From positions 150,597 through 214,596 of the forward strand of contig NZ_SMFU01000014.1 of the NCBI RefSeq assembly GCF_004339595.1: a stretch of DNA of 64,000 bases, in the 5' to 3' direction. The DNA is from Marinobacterium mangrovicola (GTDB lineage: Bacteria; Pseudomonadota; Gammaproteobacteria; Pseudomonadales; Balneatricaceae). A model generated the notes under the pieces. The model saw only the letters and a program-made list of their open reading frames with translations, was not told where the DNA came from and did not search any database. A program made the translations under genes and the position numbers. Shown here piece by piece: positions 17,891 to 26,987 of this stretch. Within the stretch, counting starts at the first letter, position 1; each line of letters starts with the position of its first letter.

Positions 17891-20200
17891 TCAGCGCCCC
17901 AGTTGCTGCTGATATCTGCGTGCTTTTTCCGTATTGCCCAGTTTGGTGTTGATCGAAACCAGAGCCGAGAGAATCTCGACATTTCCAGGGTAGGACTTAA
18001 GCCCCTGCTCCAGAACGCTCACCGCCTGTTCGCCCTGGCCGACGGAGTCCAGCGCGACACCGTAGACATAAATATAGCGCGCCGGTGAGCCCTCTGACTG
18101 CGCCGCCAGCGCCAGATGCTCAAGCGCCTTGTCCATCTGCTTTTCACGCACGTAAGAGAGCCCCAAGGCGTGTTGGACTACCGCTGTTTCGCGCACCTGC
18201 TCCAACGCGGTGAACAGCACCTCGCGGGCACGGACTTCATCGCCCTGGTTACGGTAGAGCTCGGCCAGATTCACCTGCGCCGGCAGGTAATGCGGCGCCT
18301 TGACGATCGCCTTTTGGTAATACTCCTCTGCACCGGTCGTGAGCCCCTGGCGCGCGTAGAAATTCGCCAGATTCGTCAGTGCTTCGGGCCGGTCGGCGTT
18401 GAACTGATTGGCATGAACAAAATCATCGAGGCCTTCCTCGTAACGTGTTTTTACCTCATCCGGATACTGATTCAGCGGCAGCCCTGCCATCGCCTGCGCC
18501 GCCAGACCGCGGGTGATGCGGCTATCATCGTAGAGCAGCGGCACGGTAAAGATCGGCCGGTACTGCGCGGGGATCCTTTCAGCGGCTGACGACAGTCCCA
18601 GCCCAAGCAGCGGTTCATCACTTTGTGCCACCATCTGCAGCACCTGCGCAGACTGCTGCGACAGGTAGTCTGGCAGCATCGTGGCCGCCGTGGCACGAGC
18701 GATTTCCGGCTGGGTCTTATCCAATATCAGCTTCGACAGCAGCGCTTCCGCATGGGGGCTTCCCATCCGCCCCGCCGCCAACGCATGGGCATAGTGGTTC
18801 TGGTCCGGTTCACCGAACTTGTCACTCAATATTTTGGTGGCCCACTCATTGGATTTATCGTTATGGCAGGCAGTACAGACATTGGGCGTACCCAGGCTGT
18901 CAGACAGGTCCGGGCGGGGAATACGGAAGCTGTGATCACGGCGGGAATCATTACCCATGAAGGTTTTCGCCGGCATATGGCAGTTCCGGCAGCTGGCACC
19001 TTCTGAGCCCGGCTCGTGCATATGATGGGACTCGGTATCGAACTTGCTCGGCAGGTGGCACTGGGCACAGACCTGGTCACCGTCGGCGCGCAGTTTCAGA
19101 CTGTGCGGCTGGTGACAGTCGGTACAGGTAACCCCGGCCTGGTACATTTTGCTCTGCACGAAAGAGCCGTAGACATAGACCTCGCCGTTGACCTGACCAT
19201 CCGCGTGATAAAGCTGCGGATCATCCAGAAGACTTACCTGGAAGTGATCCAGCAGCGGATCACCGGGGCGAGCACCGGGATGAGCCGTTGAGCGCCGCGA
19301 ATGGCAGGTGGCGCAGGTCTCGATCTCTTTCTGCGTGGTTCTCGGTTTATTGCGCTCGGCGATGCCGGTTTCCGGATTGATGGTCCATGCGACATCCTGA
19401 CGTTCATCAAAGCTGACCGGGAACCCCTGGTTCGGAATCGAATCTTTCAGTTCATCATTTTGCGCCCAGCGCAGGTGTTCGGAGCCCGGACCGTGACAGG
19501 CTTCGCAACTGACATCGATATCGCTCCAGGTGGTATCGAAGGTATCGCTACTCAGCTGGTAGTTTTTCTGCAGGTCGGTGGAGTGGCAATCGGCGCACAT
19601 GTAGTTCCAGTTCTGGTACAGACCTGTCCAATGCAGCTCATCGTCAGCGGTGATCTTTTCATCGGGATAGAGGTGAAACCACTTCTGACCGCCCTCTTCT
19701 GCCGTACGGGTATCCCAGACAATATTGAGCGCCTGCAGGCGTCCGCCGGGGAACTCGATCAGATACTGCTGCAGGGGGTAGACGCCAAAGGTGTAAGCAA
19801 TCGGATACTCGGTCAGCCGGCCATCGGGGCCGTCGGTTTTGACGTAAAAGGTATCGTCGCGCTTATAAAATTCGGAGGTGATGCCAAAATAATCGAAACG
19901 GGTATCGTTGAAATCGGCCAACACGGTTTCATCGTTGGCGCTCTGCATCGCCAGATCGTGGTAGGAACCGCTCCAGTCCTTGTGCTCCTGCTCATGGCAC
20001 TGGGTACAGGTCTCGCCACCCACGTAGGCGGCATTTTTGATCGCTTCGGTCGCTTCCGCTATTGCTTCAGACTCGACCGCGGTAGTTTCGCTGTCAGCAG
20101 TTTGTTCACTGGCTACTGCATTGCTTATCCCTGTCTCACTCAAACCTGCAATCAGCAGCAGGGAGAGAACAAATCCATTTAACCAGTTTTTTCTTTTCAT
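17891..20200 (-). CDS. Octaheme c-type cytochrome with C-terminal TPR repeats
   Basis: A 769-residue exported protein (signal GFVLSLLLIAGLSETGISNA). The N-terminal two thirds carry eight CxxCH haem sites: CTQCH, CADCH, CEACH, CATCH, CTDCH, CAQCH, CRNCH, CTACH. A HEAT-like stretch follows, then TPR-like repeats from about residue 590 (EALTNLANFYARQGLTTGAE, YLPAQVNLAELYRNQGDEVR). No NrfA-type CxxCK or hydroxylamine-oxidoreductase crosslink motif is visible. Multihaem plus TPR suggests a periplasmic electron carrier or redox enzyme with a docking module. Acceptor and substrate are unknown. It sits between arylsulfatase and HAD-META genes. Confidence 0.82.
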   Translation of the reverse strand: MKRKNWLNGFVLSLLLIAGLSETGISNAVASEQTADSETTAVESEAIAEATEAIKNAAYVGGETCTQCHEQEHKDWSGSYHDLAMQSANDETVLADFNDTRFDYFGITSEFYKRDDTFYVKTDGPDGRLTEYPIAYTFGVYPLQQYLIEFPGGRLQALNIVWDTRTAEEGGQKWFHLYPDEKITADDELHWTGLYQNWNYMCADCHSTDLQKNYQLSSDTFDTTWSDIDVSCEACHGPGSEHLRWAQNDELKDSIPNQGFPVSFDERQDVAWTINPETGIAERNKPRTTQKEIETCATCHSRRSTAHPGARPGDPLLDHFQVSLLDDPQLYHADGQVNGEVYVYGSFVQSKMYQAGVTCTDCHQPHSLKLRADGDQVCAQCHLPSKFDTESHHMHEPGSEGASCRNCHMPAKTFMGNDSRRDHSFRIPRPDLSDSLGTPNVCTACHNDKSNEWATKILSDKFGEPDQNHYAHALAAGRMGSPHAEALLSKLILDKTQPEIARATAATMLPDYLSQQSAQVLQMVAQSDEPLLGLGLSSAAERIPAQYRPIFTVPLLYDDSRITRGLAAQAMAGLPLNQYPDEVKTRYEEGLDDFVHANQFNADRPEALTNLANFYARQGLTTGAEEYYQKAIVKAPHYLPAQVNLAELYRNQGDEVRAREVLFTALEQVRETAVVQHALGLSYVREKQMDKALEHLALAAQSEGSPARYIYVYGVALDSVGQGEQAVSVLEQGLKSYPGNVEILSALVSINTKLGNTEKARRYQQQLGR

Positions 20201-20237
20201 TAATGACTCAATCTACTGCTTGTGGCGAATAAAGAGG

Positions 20238-20270
20238 AACAGACCCGGCCGCTACCGGCTAGGGTCTGTT
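20238..20270 (-). terminator. Hairpin after the arylsulfatase gene
   Basis: AACAGACCC (20238-20246) pairs perfectly with GGGTCTGTT (20262-20270). On the minus strand the following bases are CCTCTTTATT, a weak T-tract, so termination is likely but not certain. Confidence 0.55.
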
Positions 20271-20298
20271 CTTTAGCCAGATTACTGGCTGCGATCGA

Positions 20299-21858
20299 TC
20301 ATCGGCTCATCGCCTGCTGATTGATCATTGTGCTTACAGCGTCCACCGAAGTGGACATGCTTGTCTGACTCGGCGGGAAATCCTTGAAGGTCTGCACGAA
20401 CTCGGCAATCTGCTTACCGGCCGGGCCAAGAATCCAGCTGCGGTTTTCCGCCCACTCGTCATAACCGCGGGCTTCAACGAAGCGCTCGAAAGGATCCAGC
20501 TTCAGGTTGATGATGTAGGGGCTTGTCATCCCTTCCTGAGTTGCACGGAACCACTCTTCCTGATCGGTGAAGATCAGTTTCCAGTCACCCCAACGCATAC
20601 CGTGGAAGGTGGTTTCGGTGAAGTAGTAGAAGTCCTTGCGTTTGGTTTTACCGTTGTTCAGCAGCAGGTCGCTCTGGTCATATCCATCGAGGTGAACCTT
20701 GAAGTTCTTGCCACCGATCTTTTTGCCGTCGAGCAGATCTTCCTTGAGATCTTTCTCGCCCAACCAGGACATCAGTGTCGGCATCCAGTCTTCCATGGTC
20801 ATGAATTCACCGGTGGCTACGCCTGCCGGAATATGTCCATCCCACTTAACGACCATCGGCACGCGGAAGCCACCTTCCCAGCCACCAACGCCTTTCTCGC
20901 CATGGAACGGCTGGTTACCGCCATCCGGCCAGGAGTTGGAGGCGGCACCGTTATCGGTAGAGAACATGACGATGGTGTTATCAGCTACGCCCAGCTCATC
21001 CAGCAGCCCCAGCAGCTCGCCGACATCGTCGTCCATCTCTTTCATGCCATCGGCATAGAGGCCATATCCGGTAACACCGTCATACTCGTCAGTCAGGTGA
21101 GTCTGGTAATGCATGCGAGTAGTGTTATGCCAGACGAAGAAGGGTTTGCCCGCCTCGACCGCATCGGTGATAAAGCGCTTGGATTCCACCAGCACCTTCT
21201 GGTCGAGGGTCTTCTGCTCCTCAGAGCCGAACGGGCCAAGATCCTCGATCTCCTGACCACCATCAGGCAGCGCCTTGGAGTGGGTAATACCGCGCAGGGT
21301 CAGACCAAACTTTTCCTGGGTCTCCTTATCCTTGGGATAGTCGTACTGCTCTTCGTACTCGCCTGCGTTCAGGTGGTAGAGGATGCCGTAAAACTCATCG
21401 AAGCCGTGGTTGGTTGGCAGGTGCTCGTCCCGGTCACCCAGGTGGTTTTTGCCAAACTGGCCGGTGGCGTAACCCTGAGCCTTGAGCATCTGCGCCAGGG
21501 TGGGATCGGAATCCTGAATCCCCTCTTTTGCACCCGGCAGGCCCACTGTGCTGAGACCAGTACGCATCGGGTACTGCCCCAGCAGGAAGGCCGCACGGCC
21601 TGCAGTACAGGATGCCTGGGCATAATGATCCATAAAGATCATGCCATCATCGGCGATGCTGTCGATGTTCGGCGTGGAGCCACCCATCATGCCGCGGTGA
21701 TAGGCGCTGATATTCCACATGCCGACATCATCACCCCAGATCACAAGGATATTGGGCTTTTCGCTCTCTTCTGCCGCCTGCACCAGCGGCGTTACCGTTA
21801 GACCGGTTGCGACCAGCGCTACCCCACAGAGCCGTTTCAGGTTCGTTATGGTTTTCAT
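20299..21858 (-). CDS. Arylsulfatase, type I (formylglycine-dependent), periplasmic
   Basis: A 519-residue sulfatase with signal peptide (CGVALVATGLTVTPLVQA-A). The metal-binding start is NILVIWGDDVG. The signature SCTAGRAAFLLGQYPMRTGL contains the C-x-A-x-R motif whose Cys is converted to formylglycine. Further active-site elements are FGKNHLGD, the FFVWHNTTRMHY stretch and FSTDNGAA. It hydrolyses sulfate esters in the periplasm; the substrate cannot be read. No formylglycine-generating enzyme lies in this window, so maturation must come from elsewhere. The gene follows a MetA-type outer-membrane protein and precedes the octaheme cytochrome on the same strand. Confidence 0.88.
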   Translation of the reverse strand: MKTITNLKRLCGVALVATGLTVTPLVQAAEESEKPNILVIWGDDVGMWNISAYHRGMMGGSTPNIDSIADDGMIFMDHYAQASCTAGRAAFLLGQYPMRTGLSTVGLPGAKEGIQDSDPTLAQMLKAQGYATGQFGKNHLGDRDEHLPTNHGFDEFYGILYHLNAGEYEEQYDYPKDKETQEKFGLTLRGITHSKALPDGGQEIEDLGPFGSEEQKTLDQKVLVESKRFITDAVEAGKPFFVWHNTTRMHYQTHLTDEYDGVTGYGLYADGMKEMDDDVGELLGLLDELGVADNTIVMFSTDNGAASNSWPDGGNQPFHGEKGVGGWEGGFRVPMVVKWDGHIPAGVATGEFMTMEDWMPTLMSWLGEKDLKEDLLDGKKIGGKNFKVHLDGYDQSDLLLNNGKTKRKDFYYFTETTFHGMRWGDWKLIFTDQEEWFRATQEGMTSPYIINLKLDPFERFVEARGYDEWAENRSWILGPAGKQIAEFVQTFKDFPPSQTSMSTSVDAVSTMINQQAMSR

Positions 21859-21938
21859 GAATCCTCCGTGAATATCTCACTCACTCGCTATTGAGCTACG
21901 AGACTGCTCTCTTCGCAGCGTGTAAACCTTGCGTTAGA

Positions 21939-22036
21939 TACAACTTATTTCAGGAACAACTTACCTTCGGGAACAACTTGCTTCAGGAACAACATGTTTC
22001 TCGAGCAACTTGCTTTTAGAACCCTTTATTTGGGGA
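21939..22036 (-). repeat. Decayed 16-17 bp tandem array growing out of a gene's 3' end
   Basis: Read on the minus strand, five degenerate units related to AAGCAAGTTGTTCCTG follow each other directly after the stop of the gene at 22026. Variants include AAACATGTTGTTCCTG, AAGCAAGTTGTTCCCG and AAGGTAAGTTGTTCCTG. The final coding bases (ATGTTGTTCCCC) belong to the same motif, so the array seems derived from the 3' end of the reading frame. Confidence 0.75.
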
Positions 22037-22868
22037 ACAACATCGTAAAGACGAATCTCAGCCCCCAGTCCGGGCCGTTATCCGGACCCGCCAGGTAAGC
22101 CTTGGCACCGCCGCCGATGCTGACGGTCTGGTTGCCCAGCTGCATAACCTTAGTGACCATCATGTTCATCGGTACCGATTCCTGTTCCGTCTCCCAGTTA
22201 TAAGTTGCTTCCAGGTTCAATGCGTAGGTCAGACCACCGCCGGCCCCGTAGTTAATAAACGGCTGCACGAAGGTCGCACTGACATCGGCGCGGTTATCTT
22301 CACCGGCGAAGCTCTCCAGGTGGTTAGCCAGGGTGCCGTAGGTCCAAGGGCCATGCTGATAGAGCACTACGCCGGTGGGGCCCGCCGCCCACTTTTCCGA
22401 ACCCAGGCTGTCGTTGCTGGCGGTCGGCGCCATGATGACGGGGCCGACACCCCAGATCAGTCCGTTTGAGGTTGGTTCTTTGGGAGAAAAGAAGAAGCTC
22501 TGTACCAGATCGCCAGTGCCGTACTGGCTCAGACCGTCATCGTCAACGAAGTCGTCCTGGTAAACCAAGGGCATGATGCTGCGGGAGATCAGGTTCCAGT
22601 CATCGTTGAGGCTGAAAGGGATAACCGGCTGGATATTCAGCGTGGAACGAAAACCGTCATCGTCGATGCCGCCGCCAAAATCGAAATTGAACTGAAAGGG
22701 AACACTGACCAGGTTGGAGACGGGGTTCGCCAGCTTTTTAGCCAGCTCATCCGCACTTTGAGCAAATACACTGGGTGACGCGAGCGCGAGAGACAAGAGA
22801 GTCAGCACTTTTGCAGATCCATTGACCGCCCAGACGTCCAGCCTTTTTATCCTTTTTAGCCTATTCAT
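22026..22868 (-). CDS. Outer-membrane protein, MetA-pathway/transporter family
   Basis: A 280-residue exported protein. The signal is KVLTLLSLALASPSVFA, and the mature start is QSADELAKKLANPVSNLVSV. A repeated strand pattern follows with PFQFNFDFGG, NIQPVIPFSLNDDWNLI, GLGDL-like GTGDLVQSFFFSP, WGVGPVIMAPTAS, and a barrel ending WGLRFVFTMLFPK. This is the pattern of PF13557-like outer-membrane proteins often annotated as transporter or neuromedin U. It is the first gene of the minus-strand sulfatase block. The 3' end is the source of a decayed 16-17 bp tandem array. Confidence 0.7.
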   Translation of the reverse strand: MNRLKRIKRLDVWAVNGSAKVLTLLSLALASPSVFAQSADELAKKLANPVSNLVSVPFQFNFDFGGGIDDDGFRSTLNIQPVIPFSLNDDWNLISRSIMPLVYQDDFVDDDGLSQYGTGDLVQSFFFSPKEPTSNGLIWGVGPVIMAPTASNDSLGSEKWAAGPTGVVLYQHGPWTYGTLANHLESFAGEDNRADVSATFVQPFINYGAGGGLTYALNLEATYNWETEQESVPMNMMVTKVMQLGNQTVSIGGGAKAYLAGPDNGPDWGLRFVFTMLFPK

Positions 22869-23496
22869 CTATTCCATCACCCTTTGTATTTTCAGCCCGT
22901 TCACCGTTCCATGCGATATTTTGAATACGTCAACGTTGGAAGGCAGTCAGTATTTAACGTCGATAGAAAACCTTGTTAGCACAAATTATTGCATGATCAC
23001 TGAGTTCCCTGGTTTTCCCGGGCGCCCGGCCCGACGACATAGGAAACAGCATAGATAACAAACCGCAAAGCAGCCATTCCAACAGGAGAACTGAATGAGT
23101 AGCTACAAACAGGAAGAGGAAGCCGTCTCACGGCTCGACCGAGAAATAAAAAATGAGAGGACTGGCGCACACTTAGCTCATCCTGAATTCGCTTCTTGTG
23201 AGCAGCCTCGCGTACAGCCATGGATGACTCCATTCATCTAAATTTCACCGGCCCGAAAACGTTTTTTAACAAACGTGCATAATGGCCGGCGAGCGGCGGT
23301 GTTAGTCCTGCTTTATGTAAGGATTCTCTGAAATATATAACCGTGCCCAGTTTTTATGTCAAAGAATTTCCAGGCTTAAGCGACTAATTATCAAGAGTTT
23401 TCAGCTCAACACAGCAACCACTGGTTAATATGCAACCACCTGTCCAGCCCGGATATATTAGCCGCCGAAATGCCACCAACCTTTTTATTCATTCTG
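22869..23496. other. 628-bp intergenic region with one small ORF and a GC-rich palindrome
   Basis: The region separates the outer-membrane protein gene and the Ycf46-like ATPase gene, both on the minus strand. It holds the plus-strand 48-codon ORF at 23095-23241 and the 12-bp palindrome CCGGGCGCCCGG at 23018-23029, upstream of that ORF. Sequence from 23242 to 23496 is AT-richer and shows nothing I can name. Confidence 0.5.
23095..23241 (+). CDS. Possible small protein, 48 aa
   Basis: ATG at 23095 lies 6 nt after AGGAGA, an excellent ribosome-binding site, and opens a 48-codon frame starting MSSYKQEEEAVSRLDREIKN and ending PWMTPFI. The N-terminal half is charged and helix-like; there is no membrane segment or signal. 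I do not recognise it. It stands alone in the otherwise non-coding spacer, on the strand opposite to its neighbours. It could be a genuine small protein or a chance frame. Confidence 0.4.
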   Translation: MSSYKQEEEAVSRLDREIKNERTGAHLAHPEFASCEQPRVQPWMTPFI

Positions 23497-25008
23497 TCAG
23501 TCGACAGAGACAGTCCGCCCTTTAGCCCAGTGACGCAGGCTTGCGACCGACTCGGCACGAACGACCGCCAAAGGCTGGGTAGTATCTAATTCACGCAGTA
23601 TGTGCTCGGTATTCAGAGGCTCACCCTGCGCATGAGCCCAGTAGCCTGCAGAAACAATCGCCTGCTCGATCTCCGCACCGGAAAAGTCCGATGCCTGTTC
23701 CGCAAGGCGTTCAAGCTCGAATGCCGAAGGTGAATTACCACGTTTTTCCAGATGCACCGCAAAGATCTGCTGCCGGGCGTTCAGATCCGGCAGGTCCACG
23801 TAGTAGATCTCATCCAGGCGTCCTTTGCGCAGCAGCTCCGGCGGCAGTTTTTCGATATCGTTAGCCGTGGCGACCACAAAAACACGACGCCGGTTTTCCG
23901 CCATCCAGGTCAGCAGTGTGCCTAACACCCGGCTAGAGGTACCGGACTCATCCTGACCGGAGCTGATACCTTTTTCGATCTCATCCATCCAGAGCACACA
24001 GGGCTCCAGCATTTCTGCCGACTTCAAGGCCTCACGCAGATTCTTCTCGGTCTCGCCGATGTATTTGTTAAACAGCGCGCCAAAGTCCAGCTTCAACAGT
24101 GGCACGCCCCAAATACCGGCAACCGCCTTGGCAGCCAGACTCTTACCACAGCCCTGCACACCGATCAGCATCACACCCTTGGGCAGATCAAAGCCATTGT
24201 TTTTGCCGGCGTCGAGGAAAAAGGGTTTGCGCAGCTCCAGCCAGGCTTTCAGCTTGGCAAAGCCGCCCACCTGGGCGAAATCGGCCAGATCAAAGCTGTA
24301 ACTGATCGCGCCGCCGCCGGAGAGCATACGGTACTTGGCATCCATCACCGCCTTGATATCACTATGGGTGATAGCGCCATCATCATGAATAGCACTGCGT
24401 ATAAAGCGACGTGCGTCCGCTTCGGTCAGCCCCACCAGGTTACGGATCAGAAGGTCCACTGCCTGGGTATCCCCCTTCAGTTTCTCGTTGGAGGCCTTGG
24501 ACCAGGCTCGAGCCTCCTTCCTGACCAGTTCTCTGATCTCATCGATGGCAGGCATGGAAAGCTCGAAGTGGGTGCACATCCGCTCGATCTCGGCGGGTAC
24601 ATCAAAGGCGTGGCTGACAAACACCAGCACGGTGTTATTGACGAAGTACTGCTGGGCGATCTCTTTCACCAGCCTGAGCACGGCCGGATTAGTCAGGTAA
24701 TGATGAAAGTCCGGCAGCAGCAGGATGGTGTTCTTTACCTGCTCACGGACCTTTTTCAGCATCTCTAGCGGATCGGTCAGATCAGCTTCCGCACTTCGGG
24801 TTTCGATCCCTTCCAGCTGCCAACTGGAGGAATCACCCACTCCCAGATCAAGCCCCTCGGCGACACTCCAGATTTTCAGGGTTCCCAAAGATCGATCTTC
24901 GAAGGTTGCCTTGCGCAACAACTCGACCACGCGACGTTCATCGTGGGTTTCGATCACAACAATAGGAAAAGGGTCTTTAAGCTTGAGCTTCAGGTCATGA
25001 AGATCCAT
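23497..25008 (-). CDS. AAA+ ATPase, Ycf46-like
   Basis: A 503-residue protein. The N-terminal about 240 residues form a divergent domain ([27 protein letters not shown]), followed by a classical AAA+ module. Walker A is [16 protein letters not shown], Walker B is [11 protein letters not shown], sensor-1 is VVATAND and the arginine-finger region is [19 protein letters not shown]. This architecture matches the Ycf46 group of cyanobacteria, plastids and proteobacteria. Cellular role is poorly known; a link to inorganic-carbon metabolism was proposed in cyanobacteria. No partner gene is evident here. Confidence 0.8.
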   Translation of the reverse strand: MDLHDLKLKLKDPFPIVVIETHDERRVVELLRKATFEDRSLGTLKIWSVAEGLDLGVGDSSSWQLEGIETRSAEADLTDPLEMLKKVREQVKNTILLLPDFHHYLTNPAVLRLVKEIAQQYFVNNTVLVFVSHAFDVPAEIERMCTHFELSMPAIDEIRELVRKEARAWSKASNEKLKGDTQAVDLLIRNLVGLTEADARRFIRSAIHDDGAITHSDIKAVMDAKYRMLSGGGAISYSFDLADFAQVGGFAKLKAWLELRKPFFLDAGKNNGFDLPKGVMLIGVQGCGKSLAAKAVAGIWGVPLLKLDFGALFNKYIGETEKNLREALKSAEMLEPCVLWMDEIEKGISSGQDESGTSSRVLGTLLTWMAENRRRVFVVATANDIEKLPPELLRKGRLDEIYYVDLPDLNARQQIFAVHLEKRGNSPSAFELERLAEQASDFSGAEIEQAIVSAGYWAHAQGEPLNTEHILRELDTTQPLAVVRAESVASLRHWAKGRTVSVD

Positions 25009-25091
25009 TCAACCGATCACTCTGTTACATATGAGATGCCGCTTATCTTCGTTGATTTAGCCACGCCTTACCATGATCTAACCGGGGATTT

Positions 25092-26018
25092 TCAGGCGGT
25101 ACGCTGCCCTGCGATGAGCTGTTTCAGCCAGCTATGCCCATTCACCAGCAGGATACCCAACAGCACCAGCAACGCACCGGCAAGAAAGTCCGGCTCGATC
25201 GGCTCATCGAGAATCAGGTTACCAAGCACCACACCAAAGAGCGGGGTCATGAATCCCAGCACACCGATCCGCGACGCCGAGTAGTGCCGAATCAACCAGA
25301 ACCAGACCATGAACGCCCCGAACGAGACAATCACCGCCTGAAAGCCGAGACTGGCAAACGCCAGCAGGGTTGGATTGAAGCCCCACTGCCCTGTCATGCC
25401 GGCCACCAGCGACAACACCACGAAAGCGACTAACAGCTGGTACAGCAGAGTCTGTCGGGCTGAGCTCTGCGCCAGCCTGGAGGAGCGGATAATCACCGTG
25501 CTCATCGCCCAGGAAAGCCCTGCCAGTAGCGCCAGGAGATCACCGCGTAACATATCGGGTGCAGCGACAGATGCATCTGACTGCCCCAGGAATGCCAGAG
25601 CGATACCGCAAAACGCCAGCAATATACCAAACCACTGGGCGGCTGCCATGCGCTCTTCCCTGACCCGGAAGTGGAGTATCAACGCCGCGAAGACCGGTGC
25701 GGTATTCATAAATACCACCGCATGGGAAGCCGTGGTGTAGCGCAGCGCCTCGCCGAGAAACAGGTACTCGAAGGTGAAAAACATCCCCACCATCAATCCC
25801 TGGCGCCAGTTACGACCGGCCAGATCCAGTGGCTCCCGGGTCCACTTCATGTAGCAAGCCACTAAACAGGCGGCAATGCCTGAACGCAGTGCCAACAGCA
25901 ACAGCGGCGCGATATCCGGCCCGGCCAGCTTTAACACTACATTCTGCATACCCAGGACGAGACAAAATAGCAGCATCAGTCCCAACGCCTGACCATCAAC
26001 AGGCCTGCGTACATCCAT
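25092..26018 (-). CDS. EamA/DMT-family transporter
   Basis: A 308-residue inner-membrane protein with ten predicted hydrophobic segments arranged as two EamA repeats (LFCLVLGMQNVVLKLAGPDI in the first, LLALLAGLSWAMSTVIIRSS in the second). Drug/metabolite exporters of this family move amino acids or other small metabolites; the substrate is not readable. It is divergent from the AraC-family gene at 26125, about 100 bp away, which likely regulates it. Confidence 0.85.
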   Translation of the reverse strand: MDVRRPVDGQALGLMLLFCLVLGMQNVVLKLAGPDIAPLLLLALRSGIAACLVACYMKWTREPLDLAGRNWRQGLMVGMFFTFEYLFLGEALRYTTASHAVVFMNTAPVFAALILHFRVREERMAAAQWFGILLAFCGIALAFLGQSDASVAAPDMLRGDLLALLAGLSWAMSTVIIRSSRLAQSSARQTLLYQLLVAFVVLSLVAGMTGQWGFNPTLLAFASLGFQAVIVSFGAFMVWFWLIRHYSASRIGVLGFMTPLFGVVLGNLILDEPIEPDFLAGALLVLLGILLVNGHSWLKQLIAGQRTA

Positions 26019-26124
26019 CGATTCTCTCCTACAGCGTTAACTGCGAAGAATTTTGGCACTGTCATTAATGAGGGATATAGCGCTATCCTGACAAATACTA
26101 CTGGCAAAGTGACAGAGGAAGTTT

Positions 26125-26925
26125 ATGGCCCTGCCCACCCACGAACTGGTCGCCCCGAACTTTGACCCGGCGCCGGACGCACCGCTGTTCTTTCGCACCG
26201 CCTGTATTCCCGATAACTCTGCCTACCCGGCGCATACTCATACCTGGGGCGAGTTTGTTTACTCATTCAGCGGCGTTATGGAAGTACGCGTGGGCGGAAA
26301 AACCTACCTGGCACCACCTCAATACGGCCTCTGGCTACCTCCTGACCTGGAGCACCAGGGCTTGAGCCGGTATGAGTCTGTCCACTGCTCGCTTTATATT
26401 TCCGGCGCGCTGATGCACCGCTTTCCCGACAAACCCTGCGCGCTCCATGTCAGCTCTCTGGTCTGCGCCCTCCTGGCTCATCTGCGCCAATACCCGATAA
26501 CGCCGCCCTACTCCGATGAGTCGATGCGTCTCCTGCAGGTACTGGTTGACCAGCTGGCGAATGCCGACCAGCTGGACAGCTATCTTCCCTCCTCACAGGA
26601 CCCTCTACTGACTCCGATACTCTCGCTGCTTGAGGAACACCCAGCAGACAATCGTCCGCTCAATCAACTGGCGGCGCTGGCACACACCACAGAGCGCACC
26701 CTGATGCGCAGGGCCCGGCGTGAGTTGGGGATCTCAATCGCCGAGTGGAAACAGCGACTACGCCTGGTCAAAGCGATGCCAAAGCTGGAGGCAGGAGAGA
26801 AGGTCGAAAGCGTCGCCCTCGAGATGGGCTACTCCAGCGCCAGCGCCTTTATCGCCATGTTCAAGAAACACCTGGGCGTGACACCAGACGAATATCGGCG
26901 CAGATTTTCAGGCGAAGGAAACTGA
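26125..26925 (+). CDS. AraC-family transcriptional regulator with cupin sensor domain
   Basis: A 266-residue regulator. The N-terminal cupin (HTHTWGEFVYSFSGVMEVRV, then YGLWLPPDLEH) is typical of the AraC subgroup with an arabinose-type fold. The C-terminal double helix-turn-helix runs from about residue 175 (PLNQLAALAHTTERTLMRRA ... VALEMGYSSASAFIAMFKKH LGVTPDEYRR). It is divergent from the EamA transporter, the usual arrangement for local control of an exporter by its substrate. Confidence 0.86.
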   Translation: MALPTHELVAPNFDPAPDAPLFFRTACIPDNSAYPAHTHTWGEFVYSFSGVMEVRVGGKTYLAPPQYGLWLPPDLEHQGLSRYESVHCSLYISGALMHRFPDKPCALHVSSLVCALLAHLRQYPITPPYSDESMRLLQVLVDQLANADQLDSYLPSSQDPLLTPILSLLEEHPADNRPLNQLAALAHTTERTLMRRARRELGISIAEWKQRLRLVKAMPKLEAGEKVESVALEMGYSSASAFIAMFKKHLGVTPDEYRRRFSGEGN

Positions 26926-26937
26926 CGATACAAACGA

Positions 26938-26969
26938 CAACAGCCCGGCATTTTCATACCGGGCTGTTG
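26938..26969. terminator. Hairpin shared by the converging AraC and clpX genes
   Basis: CAACAGCCCGG (26938-26948) pairs with CCGGGCTGTTG (26959-26969), an 11-bp perfect stem with a 10-nt loop. No strong T-tract on either side; its place between convergent genes suggests bidirectional termination. Confidence 0.65.
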
Positions 26970-26987
26970 CAAGATGAACAGCGCTGT

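Noticed and set aside
19301..20182. 293-codon plus-strand frame opposite the octaheme cytochrome
   Set aside because: The minus strand has eight CxxCH sites and a signal peptide; the plus-strand product has no recognisable feature.
23163..23177. TGGCGCACACTTAGC as a sigma-54 promoter
   Set aside because: GG-N10-GC fits but no NifA site lies upstream, it falls inside the 48-codon ORF, and such matches are frequent by chance.
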